NCBI RefSeq assembly: GCF_001522545.3
Contig: NC_031769.1
Coordinates: 132,698,689-132,762,688 of the forward strand
Direction of reading: 5' to 3'
Length of the DNA stretch: 64,000 bases
Source: Parus major
Lineage: Eukaryota; Chordata; Aves; Passeriformes; Paridae
Shown here: positions 26,901 through 36,880 of the stretch, piece after piece
Layout: each line of letters begins with the position of its first letter
Position numbering within the stretch: position 1 is the first letter of the stretch
Made by a program: the position numbers and the translations under genes
Notes under the pieces: model-generated
The model's database searches: none
The model's input: the letters and a program-made list of their open reading frames with translations, nothing else
What the model was told of the DNA's origin: nothing

Positions 26901-27592
26901 TACTAAACTAAAATGTACTTTTGAATCAATCAGCTTTACAAAACAGTTCATTCACCCGCCAAATGAATCCTTGTGCTTACACTTGTAGCATGGGAACAGA
27001 AACAAGCAATTAAAGGCAGGTAGGACCAGTTCCTTTTTTTGGAGGGACAGTTTTAAGTGGCTGAGTTACAGAGACACTCTTTTCTCCACTGATATCACAG
27101 GCCAGAAGATAAACACAGAAGAGATATTTGTTGCACATTCAGAGATCAAACACAGATTAATTAGTCCTCCTCAGCCAAATCTTGGCTGTTTTCAGACATT
27201 TTGAGGACAGAAAGGTAGAATGATCTGTAAAGGTGTTTAATATCAAGATAAGTGTAAAAAATTATAAACATTGTAGAATTCATTTATATTTGGTTTAGCT
27301 TTACAGCAAAAGGGACACACATTGCTTATGTACAGAGTGTTCATGTTGCTCCTACCAATTAAAAAGAAATGCTGCAAAGCTTTTTGGATGGAAATATAGG
27401 CTACAATATTAAGTACCAGTACGTTAGATTTTTAAAATGATACAGTATTGAGTCTGGTCAGTTTTCAGAGCAGAGATCTTTGTTAGAAATCTTGTTAGCA
27501 CAGGTGTGGTACCACTAAGGCATAACCAAGTTGAAACAGCATCTTAAAGCCCATACTACTGGATATTTGTGTTGATGATAGCTACTGAAGTA
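20946..27592. other. No gene recognised
   Basis: A GC-richer stretch at about 20960-21200 directly follows the LTR fragment and might be its degenerate remainder, but I cannot match it. An open frame on the minus strand at 24375-24767 (130 codons) is AT-driven and carries no motif. The 18-bp repeat at 22940 is listed separately. Confidence 0.5.
22940..22993 (+). repeat. 18-bp tandem repeat, three copies
   Basis: Unit CTATGAACATGAGGAATT at 22940-22957, nearly identical at 22958-22975, and a diverged third copy at 22976-22993. There is no stop in one frame, but no surrounding coding signal either. Confidence 0.9.
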
Positions 27593-28385
27593 TCATAGAA
27601 TGGTTTGGGATGGAAGGGTTCTTAAAGATAATCTAATTCCAAACCCCCCGTCATGGACAGAGACACCTTCCACTACACTACATTGCTCAAATCTCTGTTC
27701 ACCCTGGATTGGAATATTTCCAGGGATGAGGCATCCACAATGTCTCTGGGCAACCTGATTCAGTGCCTCACCACTCACATAAAAAAATTCTTCCTAATAT
27801 ATAAACCTGACCTTTTTAAAGCCATTACTCCTTGTAAAAATTCCCTCTCCAACACACTTGTAGGTCCCCTGGAGGTAGTGGAAGGTGCTTTAAGGTTTCC
27901 TGAAGCTTCTTCTTCTCTAGACTGTACCTCAACCCACTCTATTTTTATAGAACAGGTGCTTCAGACCTCAGATCATCTTTGTGGCTCTCCTATGGACTGG
28001 TTCAAACAGGTCCCCATCCTTCTTGTGTTGGGGGCCCCAGAGCTGAATGCAGTGCTCCAGGTGGGAAAGCACAATAGATGGGGAGAATCCCCTCCCTCGA
28101 CCAGCTGGTCCACTTCTCTTGATGCAGCCCAGGATGCAGTTGGCTTTCTGGGCTGCAAATGTGCATTGCCAGGTCGTGCTGAGCCTCCCATCAGCCAGCT
28201 ACCCACCACGTCCTTCTCACCAGTGCTTCTCTCTGCTCAGCCTGGTTTTGTGCTTGGGGTTACCCTGACCCAGGGACAGGACCTCATAATTGATCTGTTG
28301 AACTTCAAGAATTTTGCATGGGCCCACTTATCAAAGTCCCTCTGGATGGCAAGTAGTATAGCTCTGACCATATTCTTCACAGTCT
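27593..28385 (-). mobile_element. CR1 LINE, about 790 bp of 3' part, minus orientation
   Basis: On the plus strand it starts 'atcatagaatggtttgggatggaagg', the reverse complement of the CR1 3' end. It continues through 'ccacaatgtctctgggcaacctgattcagtgcctcaccac', 'ccagagctgaatgcagtgctccaggtgggaaagcac' and 'ttgaacttcaagaattttgcatgggcccact', all CR1 landmarks. Plus-strand frame 27653-28387 is open for 244 codons, but that is antisense to the element and not a gene. Its frame survives because CR1 is GC-richer than its surroundings. Confidence 0.92.
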
Positions 28386-28789
28386 AATAAGAGTGTAATA
28401 TTAATCATTGTATAACAGTAATGCCTTGAAATTTTATCAGTAGTTTAGGAGTGTCACATATCTTAAAGAGTACTGTTACTTTTCTGAGCACTGATACCTA
28501 AATCTTGATTTCATAGTTAAAACAGTTTAACTGAAGAATTTCTCCTTGCTAAGTGAAAACATTGCTAAATGGCTGCTTTTGAGTATAGACAATGATTTTC
28601 AATACTATGGAAAACAGATTGCAGTAAGTAGTAGTGTTTATATAGTTCAGTTAGATTATTTGTGAGGAAAGCCGGTAAAAGCAACTAAAATAAATTCATA
28701 ATTATCAAACATTTACCTTGAATACTTTGTCAAAATGCTGTCTGAATCTGAATTCATAGACTCTATTACTGTAACATAATGAAAAAACA

Positions 28790-29035
28790 GTGCCTCAAGC
28801 TGCACCAGGGGAAGTTTAGATTGGATGTTAGGAAAAATTTCCTCATCAAAAGGGTTGTCAAGCCTTGGAACAGGCTGCCTATGGAAGTGGTAGAGTTATC
28901 ATCCCTAGAGGGTGCAGCACTTAGGGACATGGTGTTACATTGGACGCAGTGGACTTGGCAGTGCTGGGTCAACACTTGGGCTTGATGATCTAAAGGGTCT
29001 TTTCCAACCTAAACAATTTTATGGTTCTATAAATA
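28790..29035 (+). mobile_element. CR1 LINE 3' end fragment
   Basis: 'gtttagattggatgttaggaaaaatttcctcatcaaaagggttgtcaag' through 'cttgatgatctaaagggtcttttccaacctaaacaattttatggttctat' is the terminal 250 bp of a plus-oriented CR1. It lies 400 bp from an oppositely oriented copy. Confidence 0.9.
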
Positions 29036-30429
29036 CAAATCTGAAAGAGAAAAAAAACCAAACCAAAAGGTTTGTTTCAAACCACAGAAAAACTACATGC
29101 AATCAATACAATAGCAGAGGTGTGTATGTGCCCAGAATACTGCTGGGCAACTGACCTGGAAGTTTCAAATGTGTTGATCACCATGTTTATAAACTCATTT
29201 CTCATGCAAAGATGTAATAGATTTTATCTAAAATAGAATCAGCTGGGCAAAAGACCAATCATAAAAATTTCATGGCAGAAACCCTGTCATAAATGAAAAG
29301 TAATTACACTGCTTAGGGCAAGACATAACTGGTTGGCAGAACTCTATATTCTAAACATCTAGTGGTACTTAGACCATGCAGTGACTCTACAGTTCCAGAT
29401 TGATTCAGTAGTCTTGGAACAGACAGATTACTCATGCACTTCTACTGGCAGATCCTGGGGAAAGAAAGGAGGAGCTAATTCTGTCAAAATTTTCTTTCAG
29501 TGAAAGATTTTATCTGAAAAAGTCTTGAACATCATTATCTCCTGAGCAAGAACTGATTTAAGTAGTAGAAAGGTTGATTTGAGTGTACTGTTTAAATCAA
29601 GTAATCCTCAGAAATCAGCACTCTAAAATGCTGATGTTAAACTCTGATTTAATTGAGCAGCTGCTACAAGTGAATAGTAGTTGAAATAGCTCAGCACTTT
29701 GTTCAACTGTTCTGCACGTACACAATAGATTTGGCCCAACAAGAGCTTTTTTTATTAAACAATTCTTTCATTTGCAGCTAGATGCAACATATAATTGTAT
29801 CATTCATATTAGAATATAAGCACCGTAGCTAATAGTTCTGCGTTCTCAAGGTTTATGGCACAGGTATAAATATCATTATATAGCTATTTCAGCCTCAATA
29901 AGTGCAGAAGGCGTTGTAAGGCAGATCTTAATAATGAGATTCAATGGTATTTCTATTTCTGTGAAACTGTTGGATCGTGTTTCAATTAATTTTATTTTTT
30001 CAATACTTGAAAAGTTCCAGGAATTATGGGGATGAAGAATGCAAAGGTACAAATGAATACCACAAATCAAATGTCTTTTTCAAAAAATAAAGGAAAAAGT
30101 GTATACCTAGTAAGTTTTGCTGGAAAAGTGACCTAGTCGGTTGAAAGGTTGAGCCGGGTATGGCTGTTGCAAACACTCCAAGGAGAGCACCGGGACACGG
30201 CTGGCTGGTACAGGCAGGGATGCTGGCATCCCGCGGCAGGGACACTCGGACAGACGGAAGGGTCAGGAACAGAACAGCAAAACCACACAGTGTCGCGGCT
30301 GTTTTACACTTACAGTGGGAAAACATCTTCGTATCCGCGACTGTAAAAAGATTTAAAAGTAAGAGATTGGCCAGATTTTCACGTGTGGGAATGCTGAGAT
30401 AGGAAAGCTGAAAGTTCATAGAAAGCGTT
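29036..30429. other. Upstream flank of the OXR1 CpG island; no gene recognised
   Basis: AT-rich to about 30130, then gradually more CpG. At 30292-30298 and 30335-30341 the 7-mers GTCGCGG and CCGCGAC form an inverted repeat with a 36-nt gap. No exon of a divergent gene is recognisable. Confidence 0.5.
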
Positions 30430-30507
30430 GCAGCACATGGTTGTAAAGCACCGAGCTTCCACGAAACGTAACCGACTCCCCGAGCCGTGGTGAGTCCATA
30501 AAGCTGT

Positions 30508-30527
30508 ACAGGTGGCCGTGCACCTGT
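30508..30527. promoter_or_regulatory. Palindromic pair of E2-boxes
   Basis: ACAGGTG, six bases, then CACCTGT form a perfect 7-bp inverted repeat, so a CAGGTG and a CACCTG E2-box face each other about 120 bp upstream of the TATA-like element. Paired E2-boxes are the known target form for ZEB-type two-zinc-finger-cluster repressors; single ones bind SNAI or bHLH factors. Binding here is inference only. Confidence 0.4.
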
Positions 30528-30706
30528 CCGGGGCCAGAAGGAAGCGGTGTCCGGGGTGTCCGGGGTGTCGCGGTGACAGAGCGCCCGCCGGCTGTCCCCG
30601 CTCCTGCCCGCGGCGGCGGCGCGGTCCCTTTAAAAGGGGGCGGGGCCACCCCAAAGTTTGCCCAAGTTGCGGCGCGGGCCGGCGACGCGCGGGTCCCGGC
30701 CCGGCC

Positions 30707-30727
30707 ATGGCGCCCCCCGGTCGGTAG
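30707..30727 (+). promoter_or_regulatory. Upstream ORF of six codons (MAPPGR) in the OXR1 leader
   Basis: ATG GCG CCC CCC GGT CGG TAG lies in the presumed 5' UTR, 7 nt before the OXR1 start and in a different frame. It has G at -3 and G at +4, a strong Kozak context. If transcription begins upstream of 30707, scanning ribosomes would meet it first and would need to leak past or reinitiate, which with only 7 nt of spacing is inefficient. This would reduce OXR1 output from this promoter. Whether the mRNA includes it depends on the true transcription start, which the sequence cannot show. Confidence 0.6.
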
Positions 30728-30734
30728 CGCCGCC

Positions 30735-30888
30735 ATGGACTCGCTGACCGCCCTCACCGGCAAGGGCGGCCGCCTGCTCCGCGGCACCGCCAGCCGCCTC
30801 TGGGGTGCCGTGCCCGGCGGCCTCCGTCACGGCCGCTGCCAGGATGGCCGGAGCCGCGGGGAGCCGGGCCCCGCCAAGCGACTGCCAG
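30735..30888 (+). CDS. OXR1: OXR1 exon 1 coding part (isoform-specific N-terminus)
   Basis: The exon starts at an ATG in an ideal Kozak context (gccgccATGg) inside the CpG island. It encodes 51 residues plus one base and ends at a CAG|GTACCG donor. Residues 1-22 read MDSLTALTGKGGRLLRGTA followed by SRL, which matches the known alternative OXR1 N-terminus (MD-LT--T-K-GRLLRGTA). After that the peptide is Gly/Arg/Pro-rich and does not resemble the mammalian version I recall, so this part is probably fast-evolving or poorly constrained. The exon ends in phase 1 (a single G), which joins with AC of exon 2 to give Asp, the residue expected in 'D-(T/A)GQKK'. The frame stays open upstream, but there is no in-frame ATG between about 30573 and 30735, so this start is the natural choice. 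Confidence 0.88.
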
Positions 30889-31176
30889 GTACCGCTGGGG
30901 ATGGGGCCGAGGGCGCGGGGCCGGCCGGGGGGTAACGGGCGGCCTGGGCTCCCCGGGCAGCGGGCTCGGCTCCGAGCCTCTTCCGAGCCTTCGTGGAGTG
31001 CGCGAGCTTCGGGGGGAAGCGAGAGCGAGCGGGAGCAGCAGAGGAAGAGGGTCCCTTCTCAGGCGGGAGCGGCCCCGCCGTGTCCCGGGCTCGCAGCCGA
31101 GCCGGTCAGGGAGACCGCCAGCGGCTGGTGCCCCGCTCCCGGGGCGGCTCCGAGCGGCAGTCGGGAGAGGGCGAGA

Positions 31177-31209
31177 GGGGGAAGGGGGCGCAGGGCGGGC
31201 GGGGAAGGG
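31177..31209 (+). promoter_or_regulatory. G-quadruplex-prone tract in OXR1 intron 1
   Basis: Six runs of three or more G (31177-31181, 31184-31188, 31193-31195, 31197-31199, 31201-31204, 31207-31209) are separated by one to four bases. They lie on the non-template strand about 290 bp after the exon 1 donor. The pattern meets the usual G4 rule and, with the adjoining CpG island, favours an R-loop. Confidence 0.5.
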
Positions 31210-34139
31210 CCGGCACATGGGCCGGGACTGGGCACCGCCCGCGCCACGGAGCGGTTGCACCAGGGGTGCGTCTAACAGCAGAAAACCGACTGAACTTCTT
31301 CCTGATTTCCGTGGCACAATTCCTACACTTCCTTTACTAACTTCCCCCTCCCGGTATTTTTGCAGACCAGGGTGTAGGAAAGCGCCTGGAGCACAAGCTC
31401 CTCGATTTGAGATGCCCTTTGTGTACGAGGTTGTTTCTGCCTCTCAGGCGCTCCTGAGGAGCAGGCAGCGTTACTGGGAGGTAGGCTCGGTGATGCTAAG
31501 GGCAGAAGTACCTCTGCCGCTCAGTGGCCGAACAGGTCAGTCAGGAGACAGTAGCAGGTGACTCCTTGTCCTGTGCCTGGGAGTAAGAGGGCTGCTGTTG
31601 TCTCGCCTTTTCTTGATAATGCTGTTGGTATAGGTATTGTAAGTATCTGTCTGATACTTGTTATAAGTATGTAAGTTGTAAGATATAAGTTAGCACTTAT
31701 ATTGGCAAGAAATACCATGAAAACTGGAGGGTTGTCAGTAAATGCTCACACACTTGTTTATGCGGAAGGGGAGCACACAGTGAGAACTCTAGAGAAGTAA
31801 TGCTAGTGATTAGGAGTTAAATCATATCATGACATAACTAGTAAGAGCAGTATCATCTAATGATTGCTTGGAAGGAAAAAGGCATGTGAAGTTAAGTTTG
31901 TGAAAGTGCTTTGTAATAAAGAGGAGTATACAATGAATAGTAAATATTTTCATATTTTTCCCTATTTTGAGAGGCTCTGTGTAAAGTGGATGAATGAATG
32001 TTTGTTATAGTCTCTAGGTGAGGTTGAAGTCAGCTCTCCACTGAAATGAAATACTAAAACGGGTTAAGTGTCTTTGTTACTGTAGGTTATTTTGGAAGAG
32101 TAACATAGTTGTTTTCCTTGAAGGGAAATTAGGTCTGCTACTCAGTGTAGTAAGGAAGGTAATAGGAATGCCCATGCATCCACTCAGATGTAGATGGTGT
32201 TTCCTTGTGTGCATTGGGTCACATTTCTTGCACAGCAAGGATAATTGGTAACTGGCTATATTTATAGTGCCACTCTATTTATTTCATATCCCTCCCTGCA
32301 ACATACATCTGGAGAGAAGGAGACAGTAACTTGTTTTTCAGTGGTTAAATGAAGTACCTTGAATAAGGCCTCTGCAAACAGTTAAGGACTTTTTGACAGA
32401 GATTACTTACACTCTTGTGGAACCAAATTGGCAGTAAAATGCTTTAGTGTCTTCTGGTCTTTTAATCTCTTTACAAGTTCTTATGATCAGCTGTTAGTAT
32501 AAAGCATCTCCTGTGATACATTGAGATACATTGGATTTCTTGGAGGGAAAGGCTCTATTTTTCCCCTTCTTCTGAGAGAAAGCATTAACTTAGACTGCAT
32601 TGTGATGTTCTGGGGTTTTTTTCCCTCTAGCTTTGAGCAGAAAATTTATTTTTTCAGATGCTTTCATAACATAATGCTTCAAATTTGTGTTAAGGACAGG
32701 TTCTAAGATGCAGTGTGAGTTTCTGCATATATGGACTTTATTGTGCCTTTTTCCTCAACTCAACAAGGCATACTGTGCAAGGCAAGTAGACTTTGGCTCT
32801 CCCAGGCTGCCTTCCCCTTTACAGGGTTTCTATCATTCTGGGGCAGAAACAAATTCTTTTGACCATAGAATTCTTCTGTCAAGCATTTTCCAGGCTTTCA
32901 CAAACCACCTGTGCCCTGGTAATGGGTACTGTGGAAGCTGTAACAATGATTACAATGCTTCATTTGCAATCAAACCTCTGTTTTAATTAGAGATGGGTCC
33001 CCTGGCATTAGCTTAAGGCTTAATGGCAGATTTGAAATGCTCCAAATGCTTAGTCTCTGGAGTGTTCTGGATCCAGGCCTAGTTATTACTGTAGTTTTTC
33101 TTCCCCTCTTAGGGGTTTCAGTATTTTTTATTTTTTTTTAGTTGGGTTTTTTTTGCATGGTTCATTTGTGACTGTATATTGTTAAGAGAATAGCACTTCA
33201 TAAGTTCCTTAAACCCATGTTTCAACTTTGAAACAAAAAACAATATTAACTTCTACAATGAAGTATTTAAATTTATTTTATCTAATACTAATAATTTTAC
33301 CTTTACTGTTTTCATGCTTGTTTTTTTGAACAGTTGAACAGCTTTTCTGTCAGGTTCCTAACTTCAGGGAGGCAAGGCTATTCAAATGTTGTGCTTTAAA
33401 TCACTTCTTTGGATACATGCAGAACAGTCTATAGTATTTCTTAAGAGGGAGGAAGGGCATGCTGGAAGACTGAGTAGTGCCATAGGAGGCTGTAAACCTG
33501 TTTATCCGGTTTACACTGTTTGTGTCAGCAGCCTAGTCAGTGAAAAAAACCATAAAGATTTTATGTCTTTTAATGGTTGTGATGGAGAATAAAAATGCAA
33601 ATATAATCAGAAAGTCAAGAGAAAGCATCTGGCTTTACTAAAGAGACTCTCAATATCAAAGTTACTCTTTTTTTAGAAACGCCTGTAAGGTTTGAAATAT
33701 AACTTCTAAATAAAATCTATTGATAATTTATAGGAAGAGCTAATATATATGTATTCAAGCCTAGATTTACCTAGAAACTTTAGCTAGAACAGTGTCATTT
33801 TCTTGATTACTGTTACGTACTGTAGGTGTTAGCACACTGAAGTTGCATGTGGTTTTAGTTGCTTTAAGACTCAATTCAAGGCTTTAGGGAATGTGTGATT
33901 AAGAATTATCTTTTTCTGCAGAATTAACTTGAATGTTCAGTTTAATTTGAGTCTCATCTATACAAACCTTTTACTTAACTGAGCCAACAGCACATCCCAT
34001 AGTTCAGTCTGCTGTTTGCTTTGCTGTGTAAGGAGAGTGTGACCAGCAGTGAGGGACATGGTTTTATTTTTTTGTCACACTGCTGAGGCTCTACATTGAA
34101 TGTGCTCTTTGGTTTTGTGTACCACTGTTAAGGAGAGCT

Positions 34140-34505
34140 GCTCAGGAACTACAGAGGGTCCAGCCATTGCATATGATCTCTGAGGAGGGCTAGAGGGAGC
34201 TGGCCTTTAGTGATGCAGAGGGAGACCAAGGCAACTTAGAGGAAATCTAGTTATGACCTACATCTACCTAGAGGGACACGCTCTTCTCAGTGCTAAGAGA
34301 TCAAGGAGGAGCAGCAGCCATAAGTTTTAGCTTAGGAGGTTCAAATTGGACAGCAGAAAAAAAGCTTCACACAGAGTGGTCCATCACTGGGACAGCTTTA
34401 AACTGCCCCAATTTGATGATGACAATAATTCTACTTCAAACTGGAGGCTGGAGTAAATGCATTCAAGAGGCTTCTCTTCTGGATAACCCTTTGATTCTAT
34501 GAGGA
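34140..34505 (+). mobile_element. OXR1: CR1 LINE 3' fragment, strongly diverged (OXR1 intron 1)
   Basis: The order of blocks 'gagggctagagggagctggcctttag', 'tcaaattggacagcag', 'ccatcactgggacagctt' and 'accctttgattctatgagga' follows the CR1 3' region, but many sites are changed. An older insertion than the others. Confidence 0.65.
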
Positions 34506-36349
34506 TATACTACCATACATGGAGTCTTATGCTTCTTCCGTTCGAGATATTTTCACCTCATTTCTCTCTGTGGTCATTTCATGGAGGGAGAAGGTACACT
34601 GCACAGGTAGTGCTGACTTACTGCAGTGTCTCTCATTAAATACAGAAGCTAAATAAAAACCAGTGATTCAGAGACTTCTCTCAACCAGTCTGTCAGGGAA
34701 GTCATCTTGCTGCCTTCTATTGAAACTTTTGTTGTTGTTGTTTTTCTCCCTCAGGTTCAACTTGATTGTTCAGTTCTGAACCATGTGGCCTGTGGGCTTA
34801 TTTACATTTCTTTCATACCAGCTTTGGAGTCTTGATTGGTAAGGTTACCATACACAGTATATCCAGTAAACTGTGTCGCTTGTCAGTCCTCTGTACTATA
34901 GGCAAGGTAGAAGCAATACATTAGAATGTGCAGTGCCAACTTATAATACATTTCTCAAGTCCTGCTGTAAAAGTTAGTATCTTTCTTTCTAAAAATCTGT
35001 CTTAGAATAAAGCAAATGTAAGAATAAGGCAGGTTATCTTCTCCTTCCATCTTTATTCAGTACCTCATTTTTAAGAAATTACCAGGTGTATGATAAAGTA
35101 GGAAAGAGGATTCTAACTGGGGAGACGCGCTTCTGTGAGTTTTCTTGTACACACTGTTCCGGATGAAGCACATATGAAATGTACCAACACCCTTTACAAA
35201 GACGCTAATGCTTCGCTTTCATGTCTGAAAATAATTCAGTTGGTGCAGGCATAAGAAGCAAATGTGATCTTGGAATGTATCAGGCTGGTGACTCAGTCAT
35301 CTTGTGATATGTTAATGTATGCACAAGCTCTTCTTCAGACTTCTGTGCTACTAGTGTACAGGATTTCTTGAGTATTCCCTTGGTGCATGTGATGTTAAAT
35401 GATCTCTTACTTCAGGTTCTGCTTTGTACTATTGCATCTTTCTTTGCTTTTATTCCTCCAAGCTTTGGAACTTCAGAATCCATTGTGTTTTCTTTTACCT
35501 AGCCTTTGCTAGGTAAACAAAAGATTGTCCCTTTGAGTTTTTCTGCTGATGTGCAGTTTAACTGTGTTAAAAACTTCTCCATTGGAATCTCATTAATATA
35601 CCACTCCATTCTCCTGATTTCTATTTCTCTCACCTCTTTACTGATTTTTTTTTTACATATTTCACAATTCTTTACTCAGATTTTGCTTTTCAGCAGGATT
35701 CTGATGTATCAAATGTTTAACTGAAGTTTAGTTATAAACTAATCTAGCAAATGACTGAAACTAATTTTTTTTTTCTGGTATCCTTTGACTGTATTGCATT
35801 TTTGTTTTAATGTGTCATGTTGGTTGTGTTTTTATCTTAATTTTTCTGGTGATTTTCCATTTCTAACATTGCAACAGTTTAGAAGGTGACATTACATTGA
35901 GAACCTGCACACTCATGGCAGCATTTCAGGTGACTACATGTATGAATAATAGTTTTCATCGGTAAGCAACCCACCTTGTGTTATGTGTGTAAATCTCCCT
36001 CTGTCTTGGTTTGGTGGGGTGGCCGTATGTATCTGTATTGCCTGCCAGAAAAATGGAAGGAAACTTAATTGCAGATAACTCAAATTGTAAGTAATATTGT
36101 TTAGCCCTGCTAGAGTAGGGAAGATGACAACTTGAGGCTAGGTTTCTCTGTGCTTTATTCTGGTTTGGAAATTTCCAGAGAAGGAAACTGCATAGCTGCA
36201 CTGGTCAAATAGGTTGGTTTTTTTGCCTTCTGTCTACTCAGAAGAGCTTTTGTTTCTTCTTTGTCTGTTACGTTTTGTTCTCCTTCTATATGTCACTGAA
36301 GAGACTGGCTCTGTCATCTTGATGCCTCTGGGAAAGCTGTTATAGTCCT

Positions 36350-36880
36350 TCAAAACCACCTCTGCTTCAGACTGGAGAGGCTCTGTTTTCCTGACCTCTT
36401 CTCACAGTCCCTGACTACCTTGGTGTCCCTTCACTGAAGTAGTTTTGTTTATCTGTGTCTTCCTTGTATTGAATGGGGACAGGGTCACTAGAGCCAGTAT
36501 TCCAAAAGCAGTCAGAGTGGAAAGATAATGGGTGTTCTCAGTGCTCACAGTAATACAGCTGAGGATGCTGTTGGCCCCCTTGTTTCCAGGTCATCAAAAG
36601 GAGCTTCTGGCTCCTGTTTTGTCTTCTACCTACCAAGACCCTTGGGATATTTTTTTCAGCAGAGCTGCTCCTTGGCTGAGCAGTGCCATGAGTCCTTCCT
36701 GTGCAGAAGACTCTTTTCCTAGTGAATTCCAGAAGGTTCCTTTCAGCTTGCGCCCCAGCCTGTCCAGGTCCTGCTGAACGGCAGCCCTGCCATCATTTAT
36801 GTTGACTGGTCCCCCCCAGTTTATCTGCAAACCTAATGCAAGAAACTTGTACAGTGAGATGCTTGCTGAAGCTTTGTGAA
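36350..36880 (-). mobile_element. OXR1: CR1 LINE ORF2 C-terminal fragment (OXR1 intron 1)
   Basis: The minus strand translates to GGPVNINDGRAAVQQDLDRL and then GRKLKGT, matching the CR1 ORF2 block '(L)GG-vnt-eG-AAvQrDLDRLerw'. 'actggagaggctctgttttcctgacc' and 'cttcactgaagtag' in the left part also follow CR1. The extreme 3' end is missing or unrecognisable. Confidence 0.75.

Larger units (their letters stand above)
30430..31280 (+). promoter_or_regulatory. OXR1: CpG-island promoter of OXR1 alternative isoform
   Basis: The base composition jumps abruptly from AT-rich to very GC-rich with dense CG dinucleotides, and falls back after about 31280. The island contains coding exon 1. At 30629-30635 there is a TATA-like TTTAAAA directly followed by a GC box (30636-30647, GGGGGCGGGGCC). 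If functional, this would put transcription start near 30655-30665 and leave a 5' UTR of about 75 nt; that start is inferred, not seen. Upstream are a palindromic E2-box pair (30508-30527) and three copies of a 9-bp GGTGTCCGG-type repeat (30546-30572). Moderately CpG-rich sequence reaches back to about 30220. Confidence 0.85.

Noticed and set aside
27653..28387. 244-codon open frame on the plus strand, the longest in the window
   Set aside because: It lies wholly in a minus-oriented CR1 element and reads antisense to it. The translation has no family resemblance.
30024..30419. 131-codon minus-strand frame upstream of the CpG island, a possible divergent gene
   Set aside because: No recognisable domain, start context or splice structure. 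The hydrophobic stretches look like chance translation.
1..30429. Search for upstream long-isoform OXR1 exons (SELKRFY-type sequence)
   Set aside because: No such codons with splice sites were found by eye. Those exons probably lie left of the window.
30754..31317. 187-codon minus-strand frame and several other long frames in the CpG island
   Set aside because: Stop codons are rare in such GC-rich DNA. The products are Arg/Pro/Gly/Ala-rich with no motif, and the plus strand holds the supported OXR1 exon.
30998..31561. 187-codon plus-strand frame after exon 1, a possible longer first exon
   Set aside because: It is not in frame continuity with a used splice site, and the donor at 30888 gives perfect phase with exon 2. 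Composition explains the openness.
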